Shown piece by piece: positions 26,501 through 32,055 of a DNA stretch of 36,543 nt (the stretch's first letter is position 1; each line of letters starts with the position of its first letter). The position numbers and the translations under genes are program-made. The notes under the pieces were generated by a model. It was given only the letters and a program-made list of their open reading frames with translations, searched no databases and was not told where the DNA came from. The DNA is from a virus. The stretch lies in the IMG/VR virus record IMGVR_UViG_3300018426_000070, positions 1-36,543 of that record. The stretch is one strand, 5' to 3'.

Positions 26501-29387
26501 TATGAATTTAAATGGTGCTAAAGTTAAAGTTTATCTAAATGGAGTAGAATCACTAAGAAGCGAATATACTTTTGAAAATTATATAGATAAAACAAAAACA
26601 TATACAAGAGAAAAGGGAAGAATTATATTTACTGATGCGCCTAAGTTAGGCACAGTCGTAAAAGTAGATTATGAACTATCACCTAATTTATTAACAGCCC
26701 AAGATAGAATTGAAATGTACTATGCACCTACCTCAGGCATGCTTGGCAAGGACATTACACAGTTAATGGAAGGTGTTGATTTTGGTGGTGTCGAAGTTAA
26801 GAGCTTCGATTTTAAAGGTAGCGGTGGCTTTGAAGTAGACGGTTATGGAACAGTACCATATGATATTTACGATAATACATATGAAGATATCATAGTTCAG
26901 CTAGATGGATCAACAGTAGAATTTAGTTGGGATAATCCTTTAGAAAATGGTGTTGTATATAATGTATACAAAAATAATGTACGAATTGATGATCCTAATT
27001 ACCTACATGATAGTTCCAGAGGTGCAAATCCAAATGCTATAATGCGTAGTATTACAGGAGACGGTCAGCAAACAACACTTAATTTAGATGATCTTGTAAT
27101 ACCAAGCACAAATGGTGATGTGTTCATTTTAAGAAAAGTTACAAGTGATGGTAGCTTTAAGCCAGATAGTGCAAGTTACGACACGCAACTATCAGGAGGA
27201 GCATTATCATATAATAATGCAAAAGGTATAGATGCGGCAGAAATAATTGTAGACGGAGATAATTTTATTACTCCTATGACAACTACAGGACCTGAAGAAC
27301 TAGTTCCGGGTAGAATTGCAGATACTGTAGATATTCAAGTTTATCATAGACCAGATGATGGTGCAAGCGAAATAATTAGTAAGTTTTGGACTACTGATGG
27401 AGTCAACGGAACATTTGATCTAGGTCAGCATCCTAATAGTATAGATGCTGTGTGGGTCAAATTAGATAATGCTACAATTAAAAAAGTAGATTATACTATT
27501 GATTGGGTAAATGATACATTAACGTTTGACACTATACCTACAGCTGGTAAAGTTCTTAACATTGTTACTATGGGTAACAGTGGAGAGAAAATTCTCGACA
27601 TTGATAAATTTGTAGCAGACGGAAGCACTAATACTTTTGTTACAAATGCAATTTGGACAGATAATGCCACACACTTTGCAAATATAAATGGTGTAGAAAT
27701 ATCAAGTCAGCTTTATAAAACAGATGATGGATTAATTGGTATAGAATTTAATGTTGCACCTCAGATAGGACAAGTAGTAGACTACGGTATTTTCTACGGA
27801 AGTAATAAGTCATATAGTTCTACAACTACTCATACTTTTGTTGGTGACGGTAGTACAACAGTATTTGATATACAAACAGATTCTATTGGTGGATTACCTA
27901 CTCAACATAACACAATAGTAAGTGTTAATGATGTTATACTTCAAGCAGGATATAATATAGAAATGTTAATCGAAGCAAACGAAAGAGAATACTTCATAGA
28001 AGATTGGCAATACTATTCTAACAGCGTGAAAACAAGTGAAGTTGAAGTATATCTAAACGATGAATTATTACGCAAAGCAATTGATTATAGATGGAATAGT
28101 ACAGCAAACAGTATTACACTTACACAAGGAATAGGAGTAGTTGGAGACAAACTAGAAATATTCCTAATGGCAGATGGTGAATATGCATTTGGATATGTAG
28201 GTACAGATGAAACAAGCACACAAAGATTTATATCAACTAGAGACAAAGTTTACTTTGACACAGCACCTGTACTAGGATCAACAGTTGAAGTGCAAATGTT
28301 TAGTAATCATGATATTCAAAACTTAACTAGAACAAAATATGATTTCTTAACAAGAAAAACTCTTGTTGGAGGTACACAAGCATTCGCAGACTATGTAAGC
28401 CTTGCAAATGGCATTATAAAATTAAGAAAAGAAGCGTCTCATGCACAAGATGTTTGGGTTTTCTTAAATGGTGATAGATTAGTAGCAAATGTTGATTACA
28501 GAACTACAGATGATCCATATTATATTAAAATATTAAAAAATATCAGTGCAAATGATACTATAGAATATATTGAATGGAGTCAGGAAAAATTAACAGTCAA
28601 GTTTGGATTTAGAGAATTTAAAGATATATTGAATCGCGTTCACTACAAACGCATTGATGATAATACTAAGTACAAACTAGCAAGTGATTTAAATTGGTTT
28701 GATACAAAAATAGATCTTGTTGATGCAACAGGTTTGAATGCTCCTAGTAAAGCAAGCAAAATACCTGGTGTAGTGTTTATAAATGGTGAAAGAATAGAAT
28801 ATTTTGTGAAACAGGGTAATAGTTTACGTCAAATACGTAGAGGTACACTAGGTACTGGTGTTAATACACTTTTAACTACAGGAACAGAAGTTATTGAACA
28901 AGGACCAAGCGAAAATATCCCCTACAGAGATGAAACAATTACTCAAATTTTCACAGCAGATGGCGTTGCAAGCACATATGAATTAGATTTTGATGCTTCA
29001 GCTATTGCAACACAGTACAAACAAGATTCGGGATCTACTAAAACTGTAGCTGAAATTACAGCAGATTTATTTGAAGTTTTTGTAGCAGGACGTAGATTAC
29101 GTAAAAGTGCTATTAGTGTTTACCAAACTGATACAAAAGATGCCCAAGGTAATTTTGTAACAAGATTTGTAGATCAAGATAGCCCAGAAGGAGATATAAC
29201 AGCAAATGCAGAGTTTACACTTAACGGTAATACAATACAACTTGCAGAAACTCCAACTGATGGACAAAAAATAGTGGTTATTAGACGTATTGGTAAAACT
29301 TGGACAAATTTAGGCGAGAGTTTAGCAGATGCAGACAATGACATAGCAAACTTTATTCGTGCTAGAACGACGGAGTTGCCAAATTAA
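14535..29387 (+). CDS. Giant 4950-residue virion structural protein, probable baseplate/peripheral fibre component
   Basis: One uninterrupted frame of 14,853 bases, coupled to gp6 by TAATG with GGAGG at 14518-14522. The N-terminus (LPKYFRTPKNEKFLDGTLDQ, then YYSWNPNVDWDKLVNFREYF) resembles large structural proteins next to gp6 in marine T4-like phages. Visible parts: CBM5/12-like modules near residues 1428, 1686, 2186 and 2798; seven FG-GAP-like beta-propeller repeats near 2095, 2155, 2740, 2871, 2933, 2990 and 3066; PGxGY motifs near 3493, 3544 and 3905; a YINEVKPYKTKVRQYVSSYE segment near 3777; and many DGSTxxF beta repeats from about 3970 to the end. The last residues (GESLADADNDIANFIRART) look like a phage fibre C-terminus. 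It sits where T4 has genes 7-12 and may replace several of them, but no direct match to gp7, gp8 or gp10 could be made by eye. Confidence 0.85.
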   Translation: MAYDNKQNESPLPAGGKRGRKTKDFLPKYFRTPKNEKFLDGTLDQITQPGVAVKLNGYYGRRDAKAFRVADNYVEDINSDRETYQLEPVVVNKDLLDNVNYYKDYNDYINQLRNFGSDVTNHSKLNQAEYYSWNPNVDWDKLVNFREYFWLPNGPASVQVVGQSTEIETTFLVNSVQNDISPAFVFNSNLEQNATIELFRGQTYNFQVSTPEMKFSIRTERNLDDEFIYEDNSLINNNIEEGTITFTVPNDAPNRLYYVDSNNINAGGIIRISDADEATAIDVEAEILGKKTYKTAKGFNLQNGMKINFAGDVTPAKFALGEYIVEGVGSSIKLINEQDLVINLAYADDVPIPFDGQSFDRLPYGNAASYSANKDYIVINRASPDRNAWSRNNKWFHRSVIEKAAELNGNIVDIDQSQRAKRPIIEFEAGIKLNNFGTQSKAYDIDIIDTQSKDVFSDIEGGVGYNIDGVDLTDGMRVLFVADTDIRVNNKIYLVKFITHNRTVPQIALIEDTNANPQNNDVVLIKKGTENGGKHWWYNGTKWIKGQEKTKLNQQPHFDLFDENGVSFSDTSVYSTTTFEGTKLFSYAVGTGTDDVELGFPLVYRALENVGDITFNFDLVTNSFTYQENNNVVSKKTKEGFLRKYSDISTFEYKNGWTKGKNDLRQKVVAQYNIVDTAQAFEIDVYDKSGLLTDLDISVLVDNKYRYDWSLSKQNEKAIVTFDTPIEGEAKVIIKTHSATSKNQNGHYEFPFGLERNSANKDLSTFTLGEINDHVFGMIEDLKDFKGEFPGNSNLGDLGDVNQFGKKFLQHAGPAVLPFYHITTQGGNIVKAIDFARKEYRTFKRSFIQIADTLGYEGPVRQHVDRILKEAFKTKTTNDPFYFSDMIPYQGYKRLEFTVYDEENNFFSLSEVFDLSKMSNKSVLIYKNGQQLAYDIDYTFNNDGFAVITAPKIEGDKIEIFEYESTDGSFVPPTPTKLGLYPKFLPRIEIDNSYRTPTTVIIGHDGSKTVGYNDFRDNLLLELERRIYNNCKVNYDTTKLDINDFVPSKDRDTKFTKKQIDNILLKDFVKWSESLGGVDYTTNNSFLETDSFTYNYSDMTGPGKIRIDGFWRNVYKEAYDTDTPHTTPWEMLGFSIKPKWWEKKYGPAPYTSDNLILWEDLEAGKIAEPGKPVIYNEKYVRQDLSKHIPVDVDGNLISPLASGYAKDYVQSYARKGFKFGDQSPAETAWRRSGEYPFSIVKAWLLSQPSKVMGLGWDISAVKRNLAGQWVYRNTNKPVAIENLEFSNLYGDVTRVYTSGFVDYVVNYVLKNSEITNNQYEAELKGLKLQLGIKLGAFTDKNKLRFILDSRTPFNKGNVFLPFENYTVALNRSSPTSIVSYSGVIIEKQSYGYVIRGYNKLDPLFYYTPAKQRVDDPNINVGGVSESFVEWDTDKKYTIDSYVRYENTFYKVVEEHTSTTVFDPSKYTKIPTIPTRGGVTAQFRTAFDTDVETLPYGHVFNTTQEVVDFLLGYGNYLETQGFTFDYYNQESQTVEDWKLSTKEFMYWTTQGWAPGTVLTLSPSANQITFKKEYNVVDDLQNKFYENKMQNAGGEQLKGEFTRLARSGNDFNITLVNTADGVYFVELPLVQIEHVALLDNTSVFGDVIYDPVTGYRQERIRVLGYVSDGWDGSLNIPGFVYDKAEVSDWEQYKDYAIGDTVLYKEFYYTAKNTVPGTEKFVANKWNKLDSKPTPKLLTNFDYRVNQFTDFYELESDNFDVEQQKLAQHLTGYQKRQYLENIINDDVSQFKFYQGFIQDKGTRNSIDKLFDSLASANKESVDFNEEWAIKTGSYGATDNYDEIEWQLDENQFKVEPQTIELVDNVPVGKTDLVYRIPNYDVFLKPTGYDTNKLPTKYNDDFFVKTVGYVTGQDVNRAVTTKDGILDFNITDIDKHAYIWVATNNQTWDVLQHTESSLRIVGFNNNNSVITITLNETVRDISVGDIFGITNMNTTTYTNMDGFYKATKVYNNIIEFTTTKDDYSNYDDANPQGTISFFTSQREADLQSANDNVTSSLKQNEIIWVDNDDNNKWTVLKNNKVYNEHQKILSSIELDSSFHGFGHSISVNQSNTVMAVGIPYKGNGQVHIYKRASDSTNFVLDQILDAPISVIGNTSVAPQFGESVAVSPDGLYVVVGSPKASSVYSFYQGEFNPSRAYNKRQIVKYGPNLFEAIQAIDPSTSAIEFSSFDSFVNIVSQSDSSLVNLLQAGDYKLNNQQTSHVLVRAPYTAYNASAVGDTLVLNWNNFSYVHPEGYNVDVQPFNGEFPAITDGVISDQHTIQKKVDNVLVVQNYVNLPSVGETISSAVASGEIVHVANNIETLTIYVSNVNGTFEQSGTLFVGNLRIGDFSEDFQDNTNVLGGYWWIDTPTYTTSNDSSNVFTDPGHGLVYVDILTAASGRTTPNFYYNITPTEVTAQNNQTQLLLPVTLNEQASFMETLTYEGDPNNNFAVYPSPLWTVRGPATFTSTLSNGDKFYMDVDVINTDFTDTAIDRTLINKEHTVSDLWDGYIDFEFTQFQNVGGQQLPFELVIGDTVRDSVTGAEAEVAFYKRQFNDVRIYVKNVTGTWSVGDNFGTTANILRIRANARPIGEIKQVSIAGSLVGKIIVIEEDSNFANVAQSQLTNFEYFFYDVDTLQGIPRDPNIPSSNNNDWNLVNNLIVKDGPGTTVSGLTEEGMFTVYDISNTGQYQVYNSYTVPERQNYKRLGDEISFSKDGGIYRISVASNGNNTSNNAGSIHFIKHGTDTDANTFDFNLDINPLFRGEFDSQTFYKQNEIVEYLGKPYQALRNIASGSAFIQADWTALDIGISHVGYIPNTPLNAFVGEETFDPEFGIRDFAKSFDQTPDGSVMIVSSRIQGNDSTGERVVNVYRQLPGGQYILSQSIEAPYVDLSTGNLSGFGDAVSISTDGEMIAISETFNDNIKRDQGVVYVYTLQNQQFVLNQTLKSPNNEQTEHFGAYINFDGNQLAVTSLNGDIEIPNTFDNDTTTFDDGFTKFKKASNIDAGVIFMYERINKSLIYSEQFIFDDPNAIQFGKNLLVKQNHVYTAIPEMTDLATYQGIIVDFRKPIGSKAWNTHRSPIDQIDIPNIKNLFLYNTETNTLVQSLDFIDPVQGKIAGPAEQEISYKTYYDPATYSIGDDTVVVDEQNSWGADHVGQLWWDIGAVKYYNYYQNDIQYQTNYWGKPFPNGIVNVYEWVMTDLLPAEWNEIADTNDGLDRGISGISRYGDEVYSTRLVWDSVAGRSKPKYFYWVANKKVLPSVENRKLTAFAVRQLINDPAGQGYAFAALQSKDRMALFNVKPLLSGNNVALNLSYYTLDNQEQNRHLEYQILTDGIGSSRPNRDIELKWFDSLIGYDRKDRQVPDPRLSAKAKYGINNKPRQSMFVNRTEALKEVIERANGVLIKNIIVDEFDISRLRESDPQPNITSRRYDLAIDTFQDLPFVGVAKRITAELTPTIIDGRIVSVAITNPGRGYIDPSYTETSTSRLGPTVTVNGIGTDAIIETTIDEVGKITSVNIVDPGEGYDSATTLTVRNFTVLVVNDDTVSNKWSLYNYNGSKWNRTVAQRFDTNLFWEYKDWYEDGFNAFTEIKDLIDYSYQLDGLQNNVGDIVKISSVGTGGWLLLEKIDDQQNVDYTVNYAVVGKQNATIQFKSGLYDVENNLTGFDSNTFDTNFYDNQPVTETRIILEVLRDNLFVDNLNDEYNKLFVASLRYAFKEQPNIDWAFKTSFIQAVHNVGDLSQRITFKNDSIESYQDYINEVKPYKTKVRQYVSSYEKVEPTNTTISDFDLPPRYDYIKQKIIPTNTKINNNVITNLPDSIDQYPDKWWKDNVGYEIKEITIGKTGNLYVLPPKVTIEGGGGSGATAKAYLSNSKLSKIEILTPGSGYTSIPDVVLNGSVSDGGEFGSASAVLGNGKVRAMHVITKFDRVSGTPYILEVKKSETFTGTAVTSVFNLKWPMNLNGAKVKVYLNGVESLRSEYTFENYIDKTKTYTREKGRIIFTDAPKLGTVVKVDYELSPNLLTAQDRIEMYYAPTSGMLGKDITQLMEGVDFGGVEVKSFDFKGSGGFEVDGYGTVPYDIYDNTYEDIIVQLDGSTVEFSWDNPLENGVVYNVYKNNVRIDDPNYLHDSSRGANPNAIMRSITGDGQQTTLNLDDLVIPSTNGDVFILRKVTSDGSFKPDSASYDTQLSGGALSYNNAKGIDAAEIIVDGDNFITPMTTTGPEELVPGRIADTVDIQVYHRPDDGASEIISKFWTTDGVNGTFDLGQHPNSIDAVWVKLDNATIKKVDYTIDWVNDTLTFDTIPTAGKVLNIVTMGNSGEKILDIDKFVADGSTNTFVTNAIWTDNATHFANINGVEISSQLYKTDDGLIGIEFNVAPQIGQVVDYGIFYGSNKSYSSTTTHTFVGDGSTTVFDIQTDSIGGLPTQHNTIVSVNDVILQAGYNIEMLIEANEREYFIEDWQYYSNSVKTSEVEVYLNDELLRKAIDYRWNSTANSITLTQGIGVVGDKLEIFLMADGEYAFGYVGTDETSTQRFISTRDKVYFDTAPVLGSTVEVQMFSNHDIQNLTRTKYDFLTRKTLVGGTQAFADYVSLANGIIKLRKEASHAQDVWVFLNGDRLVANVDYRTTDDPYYIKILKNISANDTIEYIEWSQEKLTVKFGFREFKDILNRVHYKRIDDNTKYKLASDLNWFDTKIDLVDATGLNAPSKASKIPGVVFINGERIEYFVKQGNSLRQIRRGTLGTGVNTLLTTGTEVIEQGPSENIPYRDETITQIFTADGVASTYELDFDASAIATQYKQDSGSTKTVAEITADLFEVFVAGRRLRKSAISVYQTDTKDAQGNFVTRFVDQDSPEGDITANAEFTLNGNTIQLAETPTDGQKIVVIRRIGKTWTNLGESLADADNDIANFIRARTTELPN
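20817..23790 (+). other. Beta-propeller-like region in the giant protein, interrupted by a long insertion
   Basis: Seven segments fit an FG-GAP/propeller-blade pattern of FGxxxxxxxDG, a hydrophobic strand, then a (V/I)xxY strand. Examples are FGESVAVSPDGLYVVVGSP and FGDAVSISTDGEMIAISE, followed by GVVYVYTLQ. Blades 1-2 (about residues 2095-2185) are separated from blades 3-7 (about 2735-3086) by some 550 residues of unrelated beta-rich sequence. Read from motifs only; the fold is inferred. Confidence 0.55.
26450..29387 (+). repeat. Divergent protein-level repeats, DGxxTxF type, in the giant protein C-terminus
   Basis: About seven or eight degenerate copies of a roughly 60-100 residue unit: (F/I)xxDGxxTxF-hydrophobic, then a strand such as VKVYLNGVE or VEVYLNDELL, then an (I/L)xFxxxPxxGxxV strand. 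Copies begin near residues 3972, 4172, 4284, 4358, 4434, 4503 and 4806. The repeats are in protein sequence only; no nucleotide-level direct repeat is obvious. Confidence 0.6.
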
Positions 29388-29393
29388 TAAATA
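29387..29393 (+). promoter_or_regulatory. Late-promoter-like element ATAAATA after the giant gene
   Basis: ATAAATA followed by C shares its first base with the giant gene's stop codon. The predicted start near 29399 leaves about 14 bases, including AGGAAAG at 29401, before the ATG at 29413. Confidence 0.65.
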
Positions 29394-29412
29394 CAGTAGC
29401 AGGAAAGACAAC

Positions 29413-30015
29413 ATGACGGACATTAAAGACAAATCAGGAGTAGTAGTTAAAGGACACATCAAAATACATGATCCTAATACAGGTGAAGTGTATGTTGATA
29501 AGCGAAATGCTATTCATTATGAAAATATGAGTATTGCTCTTGCTGAAAGCCTTGCAAACCAAGGCCAAGGTATGATATATGAAATGAGCTTTGGTAACGG
29601 CGGCACAAGCGTTGATCCAACAGGTATTATTACATATCTTACACCAAACTCAACAGGAACTAATGCTAGTTTATATAATCAAACATTTACAAAAGTTGTA
29701 GACGATAGAAGTACAAGTAACACAGATCCAGTTAGAAATAAAATAGAAACACGTCATGTTAGCGGAACAAACTATACTGACATTGTTGTTACATGTTTAC
29801 TCGACTACGGAGAGCCACAAGGACAAGATGCTTTTGATACGTCAAACAGTAACGAAGCACTATATGTTTTTGATGAGCTAGGTTTAAAAAGTTATAATCC
29901 GTCAGGTACAGGTAGATTAATTACACATGTAATTTTTCATCCAGTACAAAAATCTTTAAACAGATTAGTACAAATAGATTATACAGTTAGAGTACAAAGT
30001 TTGTCAGGAGTGTAA
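29413..30015 (+). CDS. Conserved small virion structural protein of marine T4-like phages (function unknown)
   Basis: A protein of 200 residues. The ATG at 29413 is preferred over an in-frame one at 29359 because the latter lies within the giant gene and upstream of the late-promoter element; AGGAAAG at 29401 fits as ribosome binding site. The N-terminus (VVVKGHIKIHDPNTGEVYVD, then KRNAIHYENMSIALAESLAN) and GMIYEMSFGNGGTSVDPTG resemble proteins near tail-fibre genes in cyanophage and pelagiphage genomes, as I recall them. The rest is beta-rich without catalytic motifs. Position between the giant protein and the fibre genes suggests a baseplate or fibre adaptor; that role is inferred. Confidence 0.8.
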   Translation: MTDIKDKSGVVVKGHIKIHDPNTGEVYVDKRNAIHYENMSIALAESLANQGQGMIYEMSFGNGGTSVDPTGIITYLTPNSTGTNASLYNQTFTKVVDDRSTSNTDPVRNKIETRHVSGTNYTDIVVTCLLDYGEPQGQDAFDTSNSNEALYVFDELGLKSYNPSGTGRLITHVIFHPVQKSLNRLVQIDYTVRVQSLSGV

Positions 30016-30018
30016 TAG

Positions 30019-32055
30019 ATGCCATATACAATTAATTTCACTGACGTTACAAACAAAGGCAGTATAACTGTTGAAGATAATGATATTAACAACCAAACAA
30101 GTTTAAGTTTAGTAGGTAGAAACACAACAAGTTATGGTGTTGAATTTAATCAAAACTTTCTAAAACTTTTAGAAAATTTTGCTAACGCATCTGCTCCTGC
30201 TAATCCGGTTGAAGGACAGTTATGGTATGACACAACACCAGGCAGTGAACAATTAAAAGTTTATGATGGAACACAATGGATAGCAAGTGGTGGTTTGAAA
30301 AAAGCAAGTACAGCTCCTGAGGCATCTAACAGTTTAACAGGTGATCTTTGGGTCGATACAGACAACCAACAATTATATTTGTATACAGGTTCGGGCTGGA
30401 CATTAGTAGGTCCAGAATATGCAGGAGGTTTAAGCACAGGTGTTAGTGCAACAGTAATCCAAGGCCAAGATAATATTGATTACACAGCATTACTTGTTGA
30501 AATAAATCAATTACCTGTTGCTATTATTGCCAGTGATACATTTACACCAAAAGCACAAATTAATGGATTTAACCAAATTAATCCAGGAGTTAATTTAAGC
30601 GTTGCAGATATAACTGGTGCAGGTACACCTAAGTTTTATGGACCTGCAGAACAAGCAGAAAGCCTAATTGTAAATGGGACAAAAATTGAAGCCTCTAATT
30701 TTTTAAGAGGAGATGTAGCTAGTACTACAACAGAACAATTAAGAATTAGAACTGATGACGGTATGTTAGTTGGTAGTGGTAACCAATTGTCAATAGGTGT
30801 TGAAGGACAAGCAGGTATTATTACACACAATACTAGTGGCAGTTCATTAGACATTCGTGTAAACAATGAAGGCCAAATTAAAACTGTAATGCGTGTAGAC
30901 AGTACAACTAATATTGGTATTAACAATACAGCACCTAGTGAAGCATTAGATGTTACAGGAAAAATAAAGGTAAGTGACGCTATTACAATTGATGGCACAA
31001 CTGCAAGTACAAATTTTGGCACAGGTGCGTTAGTTGTAAAAGGTGGCACAGGTATAGCAGGCGATACAAATATTGGCGGTACTTTAAATATTATCGGTGA
31101 TACTGAAGTAAGAAATATTGTGCCAGACACAACTAATACATATACAATTGGTTCTGCAAGTAACAAATTTAGAAACATTTATGCTACAGACTTTACAGGA
31201 AATTTAATTGGTAATGTAACAGGGCAAGTAAGTGGTAGATCAGGTAGTGCTGATAAAATTTCTAGTGCAACTACATTTGCTATGAGCGGTGAAGTAAATG
31301 CACCCGCATTTACATTTGACGGACAAGTAGGCGGCAACCAAAAAACTTTTGTTACTACTGTATCTAACAGTTTTATTAGTAATAAAACATTTACGAATGC
31401 GTCAACAACTACAGATGAATTTTTATTAAACAGAACGCAAGGACAAGTTGGTCTATATAGAATTAGACAAGAAGATTTGCTGTCAAGTGTTCCTACTAAT
31501 CCACCAGGTGTAATTTTACCGTATGCAGGAACCACAGCACCTTTAAATTGGCTTATATGTGATGGTAGTGAAGTACTACAAATTGATTATCCTAAACTAT
31601 TCCAAGTAATAGGATTTAACTATTTACAAGCAAATCTAGTTAGTGATGGCGGTGTTGCTAAATTTGCATTACCTGACTTACGTGGTAGAACAATCGCAGG
31701 TCTTGATGATATGGGAGGTACAGCCGCTAATAGGATTACTGGACTTAGAGGTAGCGAACTTGGTAATACTGGCGGTACAGAAGATGTAACGCTTAGTGCA
31801 AATCAAATACCAGATCACGAACACGATTTACAAATTGGTCCAGATGGTAATAAAACACAATTTTACACTATACTAGATGCGGCAAAAGGTCCAGGAAGTC
31901 CTGCAGAATCAATTGTATTTGATGCACCTACAGGACAAAATGCTGGACAAGCGGCAACATCAAGTGGTAGTGTTGCAGGAACTACAGGTCAAGCAGTGGA
32001 TATAATGAATCCATTTATGAGTTTGAATTATATAATTTATACTGGGAATGTTTAA
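30019..32055 (+). CDS. Tail fibre protein with C-terminal phage tail-collar domain
   Basis: A protein of 678 residues. Residues 1-140 are the fibre N-terminal module shared with the next two genes (TSLSLVGRNTTSYGVEFNQN, FLKLLENFANASAP, EGQLWYDTT, TGDLWVDTDNQQLYLYTGSG). The middle is shaft-like with ALDVTGKIKVSDAITIDG and an NLIGNVTGQVSG repeat. The C-terminus (about 490-678) is a tail-collar domain: GVILPYAGTTAPLNWLICDG, YPKLFQVIGF, FALPDLRGRTIAG, PDHEHD with His600 and His602 as candidate metal ligands as in T4 gp12, and a closing NPFMSLNYIIYTG. This suggests a trimeric receptor-binding or short-tail-fibre role. It starts three bases after the previous stop and overlaps the next gene by TAATG. 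A gp12 functional equivalent is plausible but not proven. Confidence 0.85.
   Translation: MPYTINFTDVTNKGSITVEDNDINNQTSLSLVGRNTTSYGVEFNQNFLKLLENFANASAPANPVEGQLWYDTTPGSEQLKVYDGTQWIASGGLKKASTAPEASNSLTGDLWVDTDNQQLYLYTGSGWTLVGPEYAGGLSTGVSATVIQGQDNIDYTALLVEINQLPVAIIASDTFTPKAQINGFNQINPGVNLSVADITGAGTPKFYGPAEQAESLIVNGTKIEASNFLRGDVASTTTEQLRIRTDDGMLVGSGNQLSIGVEGQAGIITHNTSGSSLDIRVNNEGQIKTVMRVDSTTNIGINNTAPSEALDVTGKIKVSDAITIDGTTASTNFGTGALVVKGGTGIAGDTNIGGTLNIIGDTEVRNIVPDTTNTYTIGSASNKFRNIYATDFTGNLIGNVTGQVSGRSGSADKISSATTFAMSGEVNAPAFTFDGQVGGNQKTFVTTVSNSFISNKTFTNASTTTDEFLLNRTQGQVGLYRIRQEDLLSSVPTNPPGVILPYAGTTAPLNWLICDGSEVLQIDYPKLFQVIGFNYLQANLVSDGGVAKFALPDLRGRTIAGLDDMGGTAANRITGLRGSELGNTGGTEDVTLSANQIPDHEHDLQIGPDGNKTQFYTILDAAKGPGSPAESIVFDAPTGQNAGQAATSSGSVAGTTGQAVDIMNPFMSLNYIIYTGNV

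Noticed and set aside
14535-29387. Giant frame as a sequencing or assembly fusion of several genes
   Set aside because: No internal stop, no ribosome binding site plus ATG at domain borders that stood out, and continuous composition and codon use; the reading remains open to checking by read coverage.
29359-29412. Upstream in-frame ATG for the 200-residue structural protein
   Set aside because: It lies inside the giant gene and upstream of the late-promoter element; the ATG at 29413 has a good ribosome binding site and matches the expected protein start.
30636-31178. Minus-strand open frame of 180 codons inside the collar-fibre gene
   Set aside because: It lies entirely opposite a strongly supported fibre gene, its protein is a Val/Pro/Ser-rich reverse shadow, and it has no promoter or ribosome binding site context.
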